DNA from: Atriophallophorus winterbourni
Lineage: Eukaryota; Platyhelminthes; Trematoda; Plagiorchiida; Microphallidae
NCBI GenBank assembly: GCA_013407085.1
Contig: JACCGJ010001390.1
Location: 1 to 64,000 of the forward strand
Direction of reading: 5' to 3'
DNA length: 64,000 nucleotides
Below the pieces are notes generated by a model that saw only the letters and a list, made by a program, of their open reading frames with translations, was not told where the DNA came from and ran no database searches. Positions 11,828-22,189 of the stretch are shown one piece after another. Numbering within the stretch: position 1 is the stretch's first letter; each line of letters opens with the position of its first letter. Position numbers and translations under genes: made by a program.

Positions 11828-13441
11828 TTGTTGAGAAAAACAACTATGAAATGCATCTACACCAACGCACAATGTCTCGGAAACAAAATCGGTGAACTGC
11901 GTGCAGTTTTTCTGAGATGTTCACGTGACATCATCGCCGTAACGGAAACGTGGCTGCAGACTCACCAAACAAATAGCGAACTAGAATTACCAGGAATGTC
12001 ACTTATTCGTCATGACCGTGAAACCAGAGGAGGAGGAGTAGCTTTGTATTATAGACAAAACCTTCTGTGCCGTGAGATTACGGATCCAGACATCGTGTTA
12101 CTGGATACACTCTGGTGCTCAATCCGACTAGCTAACGGCAATGACTGTGTTTTGGGAGTAGTATATCGCCCACTGTCTGCACAGGAAACTTACAATCTGG
12201 CCCTACTGGATGAAATTCGCATGGTTACTTCCAGATACACTTGTGGATTTTTGATTATGGGTGACTTCAATTTACCGAATCTGCATAGCAGTACCTTTTA
12301 CCCAGAACACTCCCTCGAGCGCGCATTCAGTGAGTTGTTTGACGATATTCCTCTTTATAACCACATTACATGTAATACCCGATATCGCGGAAACGATTTA
12401 CCCTCACTCATAGATCTCGTTCTGACAAGCAATGAACATGACATTGATAACGTTGCTTACGAAAGTCCACTGGGACTAAGTGATCACGTCGTCATCCAGT
12501 TTGACTATCTGTTTGAATCTGTAAGAACAAATGATGCCCGTAAAAGAGTTAGGCGGATCAACACTATGGCGTTGAGTGATGCTCTGAAAAACACGTTTAA
12601 CTGCCAACCGGAAACCAGCAACGTACATGACTTTTGGATATGGCTAATATCTAATCTCAAAAGTTCAATCGAAGTGAGCTCCGAATTCGTCCTCACGAAC
12701 TCAAGAAAAAACTTTGAATTTAAATTAAGAAGCCGAACTCGTAAGTGGTTAACGGTACGAAACATTGCTTGGCGACACCATCGGCAAAACCCATCATCCG
12801 AGACTTGGGAAACATTCCGTTTACTGCGGAACAAAGTAAACAAATTTGTCATCCAAGACAAGTTGTGCTTCCAAGAAGTGATATCAAGCACGATGGAGCG
12901 AAACCCCAAAATACTATATCGTATGGTTAACGATCAAGCTAAGGTGAAACCTGGAGTAGCGTCCGTGAACACATCAGCTGGACCAACAACAACTGCAGCA
13001 TAAACTGCTGATGCTTTAGCCACGTTTTATTCATCGGTATTCAACCCGATACAACATGCAATAAACAGCCCAAATCCAACACTTTCAAACACGGTTGCCC
13101 TAAGTGAAATAACTGTCACTGAGGAACGCGTCCTCCAAGGTTTATTTAATCTTAAAACCGGAAAGTCTCCTGGGGCCGACGGAATAACCACGAAAATATT
13201 GAAGCAATTTGCGAGGTTGCTATACAAACCACTCACTTATTTGTTCGAGCAAACACTGGCAAGCGGAGTGATTCCTACAGATTGGAAACGAGGAATAATT
13301 TCTCCAATTTACAAAGGTGGAAATCGCTCCGATGTTTCCAATTACCGACCCGTTACTCTGTTACCAGTGATTTCAAAATTACTTGAGCGACTCATTGTTG
13401 ACGATCTAATGAAACATTTCGAGAATAATCTGTTGTTCGAT
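11828..13441 (+). pseudogene. CR1-1 ORF2, endonuclease and start of RT
   Basis: APE-type endonuclease: YTNAQCLGNKIGEL (N of motif I), TETWLQ (catalytic E), GVVYRP, MGDFNLPN and SDHVVI (D and H of the C-terminal motif) are all present, so this is the most complete endonuclease in the window. Next come RSRTRKWL, MERNPKILY and, after an in-frame TAA at 13001-13003, SPGADGITTKIL, DWKRGIISPIYKGG and NYRPVTLLPVISK of the RT. The frame is otherwise open. It ends at about 13441 where the central RT is deleted. Confidence 0.88.
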
Positions 13442-14247
13442 GTAACATTTCGTTATTTGCGGACGATATAAAGATTTGGCGCAGCATTCGTAGTCCAGAA
13501 GACTGTCTGCTATTACAAAAGGATCTTGATGCGCTTCACAGCTGGTCGTTGAAGAACAAACTGCCGTTTAACTTCAACAAATGCAGGATCATGAATGTGG
13601 GGAATCGAGTAGAGTTCACATATCACATAGGTTCGCATGTCCTTGAAAATTGCAGCGAAGAAAAAGATTTGGGTGTCTGGATATACTCTAGTTTAAAAAC
13701 ATCACTTCAAACTAACAGTGCCTTTGAAAAAGCAACACGTGTTCTAAATCTACTCAAACGTGTATTTGGGAAATTTGGGAAATTTTCGCCCAAGATATTC
13801 CCAAGGATCATGAATACATACTTGAGACCAGTCATGGAATACGGTGTGCAGTCATGGTCCCCGTGGCTCAAGAGGGATGTGGAGCTTATGCAGCGAATCT
13901 ATCACCGCTCAGCAAAACTAGTTCTCAGCATCCGAAACAAATCATATAAAGAAAGGATAGCTCAACTGAATCTGTTCGATTTTCCCTATCGACGAAGCAG
14001 AGGAGACCTCATCTTACTTTACAAAACATTCCATACCCCGAACCATCCCTTACAGGATTTATTTACGCGAAGGGATACGAGGAATTATCGGACCCATGAA
14101 TATGTACTGGTGGTACCCCATTCCCGCCTGAACTGTAGAAGGTATTTTTACTCTGTCCGTGTCTGTTTTACTTGGAACAGTTTACCTTCAACCGTTGCTC
14201 ACGCCAATAGCTTGCATGACTTTAAAACGAAATTCGACGAATTTTAA
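13442..14247 (+). pseudogene. CR1-1 ORF2, RT catalytic box to C-terminus
   Basis: It resumes at LFADDIKIW (FADD catalytic box) after losing roughly 100 codons that hold the FDRVNH and SGVPQGS motifs, judged against the copy at 43.1-45.3 kb. It continues with KNKLPFNFNKC, EKDLGVW, RPVMEYGVQSWSPWL, IYHRSAKLV and CRRYFYSVRVCFTWNSLP, ending in TAA. Confidence 0.85.
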
Positions 14248-14414
14248 TTGCATTATTCGTTTCCAGAACACTTATATACTGTTTAATCTATGTTCTTATA
14301 TTGTTTATACACTTAAATTTCAATTTTTACCATCCTATGGTTGTTGTTAAGCTTGTTACTTTTTAGACCATTAAAAACCTTGAATTAACTTGTAGACCTG
14401 CGATCTGCTACCAC

Positions 14415-14640
14415 GTACTTCTTACCGATGAAACAGATGTTCAAGTCGGTGATGCACTGCATGCAGAATGTTGAACAGCAGGATCAGGTCACCATTGAGA
14501 CGACTGTACGAAAAGTCAAACAGGTTTAGAGTTACAATCCTCTCATCGTATGGCCTGTTATATAGTCCGGTCACCAGTTTTGTAGCGCTGTGGAATACGC
14601 GTTGCAGTAAGGTCATGTCCTTTTGTTTCACGCAAAAATC
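14415..14640 (-). pseudogene. CR1 ORF2 C-terminal fragment
   Basis: The minus strand reads MKQKDMTLLQRVFHSATKLV, GLYNRPYDERI, LNLFDFSYSRLNGDLILLFN and HHRLEHLF, the block between IYHRATKLV and the HPLQ motif of CR1 ORF2. It abuts the 3' end of CR1-1. Short, no flanking CR1 sequence recognisable. Confidence 0.8.
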
Positions 14641-15379
14641 GGAATGGCAAAAATTGTCGTCTACAGTTGAATCTTGAGTGAGATACAGTTTGGGTCAATA
14701 TGTGATCCCTCGTATTATGCAAACCTCGTCGATTGAAAAAGCGTCACAAAAGGTGTTTTGAGATCGTCGAAATAGTGTAAACCAAAATCGAAATCCATCA
14801 GGCATCGGGCAATCAAGTCCAACTCCTCAATTGCATGAGTGACTTCCACAAGCCAGGTGGAACTACTCTTACTGACAGGAGAGGGCGAAGGCAGGTGTCT
14901 GGCGCATAAAATCCAGGTAGATGAAGATCGTCCATCTAGGAAGGGAATAACCTTAAATCCAAATATCCACTGCCTTGCGGATTACCGATTGCGGAAAAGG
15001 CTTCGGGAGAAAACCCTGAGGAATAATCTGAAGCGAAGTCCCGTAGGTGGATAACTGGCACACAGCGCTATTTACCTGTCAACTCCCTGCTGTCTTGAAG
15101 TTTGCACTTGGTCGTACAAATGCTAGAAAGGTGTACTCGAACAAACGCATGGTGGTACTGGGGAAAACACTTGTATACTATTCCCAAGAAACTTCATGAA
15201 AATGTATCAATAAAACTCTCAGTTATCTGCTACGGTGTTCTCGAAAAGCGATGCAACTTTGGCTCTCCCAGCGTCTAGGGTAAAAAATAAACAAGCTGGG
15301 ACTATAAATATTCGTATGGAGTTTTATATTGGATGTTGAACGTAAGGACACTGCTGGATGCTGGTAATGAAGAAATAAC
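14641..15379. other. Unassigned DNA between LINE fragments
   Basis: A 71-codon plus-strand frame at 14839-15054 (rich in R/K) matches nothing I know and may be 5' leader DNA of a LINE. No duplicate elsewhere in the window caught my eye. Confidence 0.4.
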
Positions 15380-15399
15380 GATACTCAGAACTCAGAAAG

Positions 15400-15605
15400 T
15401 TTTATGGTGTTGTTTACCGGCCACCATCATCATTGGAAGCGCACAGCGAAAACGCTTGAAAGCAATGCAGTACGCCGGAAAACAGCGCAATTGGCAATTT
15501 CTGCCTCAACTATATAACCGAGTAGATAAACCACCACGATCACTAGACTACAAATTTCGTGAACTGTTCGATTACATCCTCTTGTATAATCGTGTTTTCG
15601 AATAT
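15400..15605 (+). pseudogene. CR1 endonuclease fragment; RTE-B empty-site paralogue
   Basis: Two frames give YGVVYRPPSSS (about 15403-15435) and then LPQLYNRVDKPPRSLDYKFRE and LFDYILLYNRVFEYS, the GVVYRPP...LFD.IPLYNHV order of the CR1 endonuclease, with the MGDFN region damaged. From about 15476 it is the paralogue of 31217-31277 plus 33703-34186; the 2.4-kb RTE-B element there is absent here (junction near 15517). Confidence 0.75.
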
Positions 15606-15880
15606 TCTTGACAACGATATTTGCAACAGACATCTGTTCTGTGTTGTTGGCCTCCTTCGGTCGATGTCGACCATGGATGTACATCACAATCGCATGAATT
15701 TTCATGTTCTACAGCTTTTTGAATGACTAAGCAGTGAGATTCGGGAGGAACAATCTCTCTCGCAGCGCTTGCAACGATAGTCAGAACTCGGTTGTACGGC
15801 GTCAATTGCACGCCGGCGGCGTGATCTACGTTCAGCAGCCAATTGCTGTATCTGCTCCTCCCCAGCTTGCAGACGACGCT
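15572..15880 (-). pseudogene. C-terminal zinc-finger tail of an RTE-like pol
   Basis: The minus strand reads YRCKRCERDCSSRISLLSHS with a following H, a C2H2-like finger with the SRI(G)L(x)SH signature found at the C-terminus of many invertebrate LINE polyproteins, preceded by a basic stretch (RRRRRAIDAVQ region). A near-identical copy lies at 33.75-34.08 kb. The upstream pol is not contiguous. Confidence 0.6.
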
Positions 15881-15924
15881 TTACACAATGCCTCCAACGT
15901 GAGCCGGTGTTAACGCATCATTAT

Positions 15925-16440
15925 CTCCACTGCACAAATTTATTTATTCTATCTGGGATACGGAGGTTTTCCCATCAGATTTGGAGGATGTCTATAATCC
16001 TACCCCTTTCCAAAGGTGGAGAATAATCTATTTGCTCCAACTGCCGCGGAATAAGTCTCAGCGTTACCGCAGCTAAACTGTTTGCAACGCAACTGCTTAA
16101 TCGGTTATCTACCGAACGCAATCTGCGCACTAGAGTCAATCAAGTTGTGCTTCGCCTTGGGGTAGGATGCGCAGGATTCTAGAGCACCGTGCACGGCACC
16201 AACAGAAAACGGTAGCTTTTTTATTGATTTCCGCAACGCGTTTGATTCCTTAGACGCTGGATGTTTATGGGACATCGTACTATCTTGTAGGCCTACTTAG
16301 AGCCCATAACAATTCATATAAAGGCTCAGGTTGGTGTAAAGAATTTAATTTACACACAGGCAAGGTTTTCGTTATCCCCAGTTTGTTCAACTTTCGTAGA
16401 CTGGATTATGAACCAGACCTCGAGATAAACGCAGTAAAAC
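15925..16440 (+). pseudogene. RTE-A RT relic, plus strand
   Basis: Broken frames match the minus-strand RTE-A RT at 17.7-18.9 kb: SIWDTEVFPSD, then NCRGIS, AAKLFATQLLNRLSTERNLRTRVNQ, RILEHRARHQQ and FIDFRNAFDSLDAGCLWDIV. Several frameshifts and stops. The first 75 bases are shared with 34.11-34.19 kb. Confidence 0.75.
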
Positions 16441-16599
16441 CAATTTATTCCGTTACTCCAGTTATTCAGCAACTGAAGTCCGGGGCTGTCCAAGATTCAA
16501 GAATTTTTGGTCACTAAATATTCGTTCAATAAGAGGTATAAAAAACAATTCTACGATGTCACTGGAGTCAAGTAATATGCTTACCCTGAGTCAATTCAC

Positions 16600-17095
16600 A
16601 GGCATCGTCAAATCGTTATGTAACAAATAAGTGTCCAAGTTTCGAGTGAATGTTTTGATACAGGGAGAGGTGATAATTGTTTCGGGAAGGGCATTCCACA
16701 GGAAACAGACACGTACCGAATAGAAATATCAGCGACAGTTAGTACGGGAATGGGGAATTTATAGTGCCGCTGAGTGGCTACGTGTAATTCCTGACTCACG
16801 GTATTTGAACAAATGTTTGAGTGGATGATCTGGAGTATTCAATATTTTGTATGTAATGATAACGTCACTTCGAAGTCTACGTTGAAGGGGAGTGGGGAGC
16901 TTTAGCTTTTTCAACCTTTCCTCGTATGTAAGGTCTCGAAAACCACGCACGAGTTTGGTTGCACGATGATATATATTGTCACGCAAGAATATATCTTTTT
17001 TCATCCGCGGAGTCAATGCTTGCGATGTATGTTCCATTGTGGAAATTAAATAGGTCTTCATGATGCTTGGCAACGTTCCAGGCGTAAAGGTTATG
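16600..17095 (-). pseudogene. CR1 ORF2 C-terminal fragment
   Basis: The minus strand reads MPSIMKTYLISTMEHTSQA, KDIFLRDNIYHRATKLVRGF, YEERLKKLKL, LRSDVIITYKILNTPDHPLKHLF, then frameshifted SxNCRRYFYSVRVCFLWNALP-like sequence to about 16650. 5'-truncated before the RT. It lies tail-first beside the RTE-A 3' end. Confidence 0.8.
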
Positions 17096-17167
17096 AAGAT
17101 CCGTCGCTATACGGTTTAATACCTTACTTACTTACTTTACTTTTGTGCGGCTGGCTCCACGAGTGGA

Positions 17168-17773
17168 TTAGCCGGCTTCATTGATGTCTCGGATCGCACC
17201 AGCCCACGCACGTCGATCGGAGGCGAGATCGTTGCAGCTCGTGATCCAGTCTCGTTCCCACCTGCGAACTCCGTAGACGGTACGCAGACCCAGGGTGTCT
17301 ACATCCTCTTTCACAGTTGACAGCCAGGTTTTCACTTGACCACCTTGCCGCCGACGCCAGGTGCGAACGGGTTTGGGGTCGAGGACGAGTTTTGGAAGTG
17401 CTGTGTCTGTCTTTCGGAGAACGTGGCCAAACCATTGCAGCCTTCGCCGTTGTATGTGAGCGGAAAGTGGAGATAGTCCGCTGCAACGCTCTCGTACGGC
17501 TGCGTTAGATACTCGGTCAGTATATCGGATGCCCAAGATTACCCTAAGGCACCAATGGTCGAACACTTCTAATGTGCGTACATCCTGTGACCTTAAAGGC
17601 CATGTCTCGCATCCATAAAGCAGTACATGGCGGATCGCTGCTTGATAAACACGCGTCTTAGTTTTTAGGCTGATCCCGGGCTTGCGCCAAAGGGTGCCTT
17701 TCAACTGCAAAAACGCATTACGAGCACGATCGACCCTTAACTTCACTTCATCTTTCGCCTGACCATTGGGCAA
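17168..17773 (-). pseudogene. RTE-A C-terminal domain
   Basis: Reads PNGQAKDEVKLRVDRARNAF, KPGISLKTKTRVYQAAIR, LLYGCETWPLRSQDVRTLEV, RRRLQWFGHVLRKTD, TWRRRQGGQVKTWLSTVKED and RRAWAGAIRDINEAG-stop. This is the standard RTE C-terminus after the RT. It was once continuous with the RT through FKYLGSSILPNG, now in another frame. Confidence 0.85.
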
Positions 17774-18963
17774 TATACTTGAGCCGAGGTATTTGAAGAC
17801 TGGAACCTATTCAATCGGACAACCCTGGACGCGAAGTGGCTGGATGCCTGGTGTGTCGGTATCAAAAATGCCTTGGTTTTAGCCGCGTTTATCTCAAGAC
17901 CGACTTTCGCGGCAGTGGCACTAATGCGGTCTAAAACGCTTTGCATCATTTCGGTATTGTCGCCCAGAACGACTATATCGTCAGCGTAGTCAAGGTCGGA
18001 AATCCATAGATCCGTTGAAATTTGCACCCCTTGATACCCTGTTAACGCCTGGTTCATTATCCAGTCTACGACATAGTTAAACATAACCGGTGATAACGGG
18101 CAACCTTGCCTGACTCCTGTGTGCAAGTTAAATTCACGCGATTCTTCACCGTAGACACGAACCCGTGCCCTTGTAGAGCTGTAATAGGCTCTGATTAGGT
18201 TGACGAGCTTTAATGGAACCCCAGCCGATAGCATGATGTCCCATAAACAACCACGGTCTACGGAGTCGAAGGCTGCGCGGAAGTCAATAAAGCAAGCTAT
18301 CGTTTGCTGTTGATACCGTGCACGGTGCTCGAGGATCCTGCGCAAAGTGAATATTTGATCTACGCAACCCATCCCAGGGCGAAATCCACCTTGGTTAACT
18401 CTGGTGCGCAGATTTCTTTCGGCGGAGAACCGATTAAGCAGGAGCGTTGCAAACACTTTAGCAGCGGTGTCGATTAGACTTATTCCGCGGTAATTGGAGC
18501 ACCCAGATTTATCTCCACGTTTCGGCAGTGGTAGAATGATAGACATCCCCCAGTCTGATGGGAAAACTTCCGTCTCCCAGATCGAACAAAACAGCCGATG
18601 TAGCGGAGATAATAATACGTCGGCACAGGCTTTATTAAGTTCAACGGAAATTCCGTCCTCACCTGGCGATGTACCATTCTGCATTCGTCGTAAAACACTT
18701 GATATCTCGTATTCTGATGGTGCCTCGCAGTTGACCGGGTATTCACAGCTATTTATCGTGGAAGTGAATACTGCATTGATAGATGACGGGCGGTTCAGTA
18801 GCTGACTGAAGTGCTCAACCCACCTATCTATCTTTTGATGGAGGTCAAATATCATCTGTCCTGACGAATCTCGAAGGTTCGTACAAAAACCACAGCTTCC
18901 AGATGCTCTGCGAATCAGGCGAAACAGTCGTCCAAAGTCTCCTATACTTGCTGCGGCTTCCAT
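17743..18963 (-). pseudogene. RTE-A reverse transcriptase
   Basis: Long open frame with the RT motifs in order: SPGEDGISVELNK, LPLPKRGDKSGCSNYRGISL, GGFRPGMGCVDQIFTLRRI, FIDFRAAFDSVDR (catalytic D), TGVRQGCPLSPVMFN and DLDYADDIVVL (YADD catalytic box), then VGLEINAAKTK. Upstream ETASE and the EMEAAASIGDFGRLF linker are in frame. Near 17850 the frame shifts and a stop at about 17805 separates it from the downstream domain. Confidence 0.88.
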
Positions 18964-19042
18964 TTCGGATGCGGTTTCTGCCCAATATAGCTGACGATCC
19001 TTGCGGGCTGATCGTGTAGCATCTCTCCTAAGGAGGCGATAA

Positions 19043-19588
19043 TCAGATGCACCATGCAGGTGATCCGATACCGACGACGATGGGTCTCACAGGAATGCCT
19101 TCTTTATGTATTTTAGGTAGGCCGTAGAACTTAGGAGTTAGAGTCGACTTGGGATACAGGTCATACCACAAGCCCTTTCTCAAACTCTCCTTAACGCCAC
19201 CCAGATACCCAGAGACTACCGTTTTGCAATTATTCATTACCTTTTTCATTTTACCATTATCTATCCGTTCATAAGGGCCCTCGGATAAGTGTACCCCAAC
19301 CTTGTCTAAATAGTCGCTTTTGTTCAAAATTACCGTTACTTTACCTTTGTCAGCTTTAGTAATGGCTATATTTGTATCCTGTTTCAGCGTAAGAAGTGCT
19401 TGTTTTTCGTGTGAATCAAGGTTTGCATCGTCTTGTTCCTGGTGTTTAATGACACCTGCGATACAGTTTCTTACCGCGTCTGCTTGTTCGTTGGGGAGTG
19501 CACTTAATGATCCCTCAATACAGGGGATAAGATCCTCAGCTTTCATAAAGCTCTTACTTATGCAGAAATTCAAGCCCTTCTCCAACAA
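19043..19588 (-). pseudogene. Penelope-like RT, N-terminal part
   Basis: Reads LEKGLNFCISK, then ITKADKGKVTVILNKSDY (the ADKG motif of Penelope-like RTs), PKFYGLPKIHKEGIPVRPIV and GIGSP. LEKGLNF and YGLPKIHK...RPIV are hallmark stretches. An in-frame TGA separates LSKAEQ from LLEKGLNF just upstream. The last residues (AWCI) are read past the junction at about 19058. Confidence 0.88.
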
Positions 19589-19639
19589 TCATTGTTCAGC
19601 TTTCGAAAGTTGTCGAATAGATCAATTCAAAACACTAGA

Positions 19640-19745
19640 ATACTGGTTGCTAGATAATGACTTATTAGATTTATTATTATTAGATTATTATTGCTAGATA
19701 ATGACTTATTAGATTTATTATTATTAGATTATTATTAGATTTATA
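19640..19745. repeat. Direct duplication of about 42 bp inside the PLE
   Basis: GCTAGATAATGACTTATTAG followed by ATTTATTATTATTAGATTATTA occurs twice in tandem (about 19650 and 19693), separating the two Penelope-like open frames. Slippage in an AT-rich linker is the simplest origin. Confidence 0.85.
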
Positions 19746-20186
19746 AAACTCGAATAAGTTGTTGAACTTACGGTTTTGTCTTTCTCCTATTAGCGCCGTT
19801 TGTGTGGCCAAAACCTCCGCGTGTTTTCCACAAATTCTGCAGAAATCCGCTTCGGATAATACAACGCGCAGTTTTGACATCATTTTAGAGGCTTTCGATC
19901 GAGCGGCTAATAGGGTTTCATTGACCCCGTGGATCCTTTGTTTCAAAAACACTTTAGATGCGCTCGCGGCAGCCTTTGTCGATTCGCGGGAATTATCCGG
20001 AGGTTTTACCACCAGATCTTTTGGTATTACGCCGCACTGCTTGCAACGAAGGTTTAAGATGCGGTGGTTCACCCATCTGGCTTCATATTCCGCTGTTCTC
20101 ACCAACTCACTAGCCAATTTTCGAACGCGGGGCTCGTAGGAGTCAGCAATTGATTGGAATATGTTTGGGACCGATCGTGTATTCAT
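19680..20186 (-). pseudogene. Penelope-like element N-terminal region
   Basis: A 168-codon frame directly downstream of the hammerhead motif. It has basic, helical-looking sequence with ILNLRCKQCGVIPKDLVVKPP (the R.C..LG.IP..L.VKPP pattern common ahead of Penelope-like RTs) and ICGKHAEVLATQ. It starts MNTRSVPNIF and runs into the AT-rich duplication, where the frame breaks. Confidence 0.72.
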
Positions 20187-20221
20187 AATGCAAAGGAATT
20201 TGAGTGCAATCGGTTAGAGTA

Positions 20222-20271
20222 CTTTTTTGGTAACGTTTCACTTCTGACACAGAAGCTTCGTCCGACCAAGG
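20222..20271 (-). ncRNA. Hammerhead ribozyme motif in PLE pLTR (copy A)
   Basis: On the minus strand: stem I strand UUGGU, core CGGACGA (one change from CUGANGA), stem II AGCUUCUG/CAGAAGU with a G bulge, GAAA, the self-complementary stem III ACGU, then U and the other stem I strand ACCAA. Predicted cleavage lies between 20232 and 20231. A tiny palindromic stem III implies activity as a dimer, as known for Penelope-like hammerheads. The U4 change probably inactivates this copy. Confidence 0.75.
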
Positions 20272-20339
20272 GTGATAGTCAGGACAGGGAACAAGATTAA
20301 GTAGTTGTCAACCGACCACCACCACCACCAATGTGGCAA

Positions 20340-20481
20340 TATTAAGACGCGGTATTAAGCCGTATAACGAACGCCTACATGCGGAGGCGGTCGAAATTGC
20401 CAAGGCAGGTCGACTGGCGGTCAATAAACTGGATGGGGCAGAAATCTCCACAATCTGGCGCTCGGCACTGATGCGAAAGTA
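20340..20481 (+). pseudogene. Unidentified coding remnant A (GIKPYNERLHA)
   Basis: Plus-strand frame GIKPYNERLHAEAVEIAKA...STIWRSALMRK-stop. A diverged copy lies at 51737-51845, and over 19 aligned codons most differences are at third positions, the mark of protein constraint in both lineages. Both copies sit just beyond a minus-strand hammerhead motif. I do not recognise the family; it could be the C-terminus of a mobile-element protein. Confidence 0.55.
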
Positions 20482-20602
20482 AATAGTTTTTATTCACCGT
20501 ATACCCACTAGTTAATTAGATTTTAGTTTTTCTTCAAAAATAGCCTTAGCCCCGTTAGTTAAGTACTTTTACGTATGTGGGCAGCTGTGTCTACTTAGAG
20601 AT

Positions 20603-21837
20603 CTGTACTCAAAAATGCCCACAATAACTCACTAAAATGTAAAACCAACCTAAACCCAACACTACATCCCGTACCTCCACAACAGACAACACTACGTGAA
20701 GAGAATTTGCGGGAGGCTGAACAGCTGACTAATGCAAATGCTAGCTACGACTCAGATGTTAATCAGATTAAAAGTCGAACGGGCGTCTACTGACTGTCCA
20801 TCAACAGCATTCATCTACCTCCAAAATAATATTGAAATAAAAACAAATTTGAAGAATATCAGCGTAATCTGTACCAATGTGCCGGAGACATCAGGGACAC
20901 TTTATTCACGTCGACGAACTAACGACATTGAACAACGGTACGAAATGTAATCAATGATAGATATGAGCTCGATACTGCCTGATATAATAACCCGCCTAAG
21001 TCGGCATCCCAATTCTCTTCATCTTAAAGAACCGCGTTTGCTGAGGATCACTCTCAAAAGCCAAAAAGAGATGGAAAACGTTCTTCTAAACTCTTAATTG
21101 ATCCGTACATGTTCACAGACGAAATGTCGCACACATGACTATATTCCGTGGTGGGAGATAAAACGTAATTCAAACAATGGGGATAAATATGACCAACGCA
21201 GTGTGGTTCTTCTTGATGTTCCTGAACATACTAACACTGATTCGGGTAGTGAAATACAGCACCACGATTACAAACAGTGGCTCTACGTTGCTAACAGTAT
21301 CGGAGCTCACGATTCAGTTGTGGTGGACATGTTTAGAATACCGTGGTCAATAAATTACAAAGGTGACGGACCAAAACCTAAAAAAAAATAACATTTTAAC
21401 GAGAGGTATGGTTAGGTCCAACTGGAAAGCAAATCATAGACAACTCCTGACGTATGTCAGAATGAGTGACCCCAGACTTTCTACACCGAAACCGCCCAAT
21501 GAACCACGGCCTCTACAATCAGGAAAGAGTCGGATAAGAAATACTGCGGCAATCCCAAAAGAGCAATATCCGACTCTCGAAGGGTCGTGACAAATAGACG
21601 AGCATTTAGCTCCATCACAATATACGAAAACCACAACCAATTGTCTATATACAAACGCAAAATGCCTGTTACACAAACAAGCTGAAATGAAGAATCTATG
21701 TAATCAGCACTCACTCGACATCATAACAGTAACTGAGACATGGTTCCAGCCTCACGTGAGTGATCCGGAGCTCTCTATTCCTAACATGACCCTGTTTCAG
21801 AGATGCGGAGAGAGATGCGGAAAACAGCGCAATTGGC
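20603..21837 (+). pseudogene. CR1 ORF1 and endonuclease start, older copy
   Basis: Starts at the junction with Penelope-flanking DNA. Broken ORF1: ISVICTNVPETSGTL, LSRHPNSLHL, RLLRITLKSQKEMENVLLNS, DYIPWWEIK, SVVLLDVPEH, FRIPWSINYKGDGPKPKK. Then the endonuclease start YTNAKCLLHKQ, NLCNQHSLDIITVTETWFQ and LSIPNMTLFQR, followed by a deletion to KQRNWQLLIM. To the left of about 21400 it differs from the copies at 25.4 and 30.1 kb by several indels and substitutions, so it predates the recent duplication. Confidence 0.8.
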
Positions 21838-22185
21838 AATTGCTGATTATGATTATGCGCTCCATAACTTTGGATATCACGGGGAGTAGGGTGACAGGAC
21901 GGTAGTTCGCGAGATCAGAACGGCTACCACGCCTTCCACTCTGCTGGCACCACTCCTTCGGATGGGGAATTTTGGGACAATTGTCATAGTGGTTCACACA
22001 GCTGCTGGTCACAGATTTTAGTAGTGCTGGTGTTATTCCATCGGCTCCAGGAGATTTCCTAGGGTTCAGTCGAGAAAAGTCTCTTCGTATAATCGTTGAA
22101 TTAATCTCAATATCATTCCGTTGTTGAGATACAATCGATGGCAGTAATTTCTCATTCGCCCTAATCGATATCGAGCAAAACACTT
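21838..22185 (-). pseudogene. CR1 RT fragment (unit copy 1)
   Basis: The minus strand reads SRLNPRKSPGADGITPALLK, then a frameshifted IVPKEWCQQ-type region, SRSDLANYRPVTLLPVISKVME. This is the first third of a CR1 RT. It is truncated on both sides and inverted relative to the CR1 endonuclease on its left. Confidence 0.8.
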
Positions 22186-22189
22186 TTGC

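Larger units (their letters stand above)
11096..14391 (+). mobile_element. CR1-1: CR1-like LINE, internally deleted
   Basis: A plus-strand copy running from a partial ORF1 through ORF2 to a 3' UTR ending TTTTTAGACCATTAAAAACCTTGAATTAAC at about 14391. Order: ORF1 RNA-binding-like region, endonuclease, RT (missing its centre), C-terminal thumb-like region. CR1 elements transpose by nicking target DNA with the APE-type endonuclease and copying RNA in place. Damage: ORF1 truncated at both ends, an in-frame TAA at 13001 and a deletion near 13441, so it cannot be autonomous. Confidence 0.88.
17122..19057 (-). mobile_element. RTE-A: RTE-like LINE, 5'-truncated
   Basis: Minus-strand LINE with YADD-type RT and a long C-terminal domain ending INEAG. 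The 3' end is followed by an AAGT/TAAG microsatellite (GTAAAGTAAGTAAGTAAGGTA on the minus strand, about 17122-17146), as usual for RTE elements. The endonuclease is missing: the element starts at about 19057 with SDYRLLRRDATRSARKD, directly against the truncated Penelope-like RT. Pieces of the same family recur at 15.9, 22.2-23.6, 26.9-28.3 and 50.0-51.1 kb. Confidence 0.85.
19058..20275 (-). mobile_element. Penelope-like element, 5' part
   Basis: Minus-strand 5' portion of a Penelope-like retroelement: a pLTR piece with a hammerhead motif (20222-20271), the N-terminal region (19680-20186) and the beginning of the RT (to about 19058). It is cut in the RT at RPIVVGIGSP by a junction to RTE-A. 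Penelope-like RTs are related to telomerase, and the family is known to carry hammerhead motifs in the pLTR. GIY-YIG endonuclease and the RT catalytic core are absent. Confidence 0.82.
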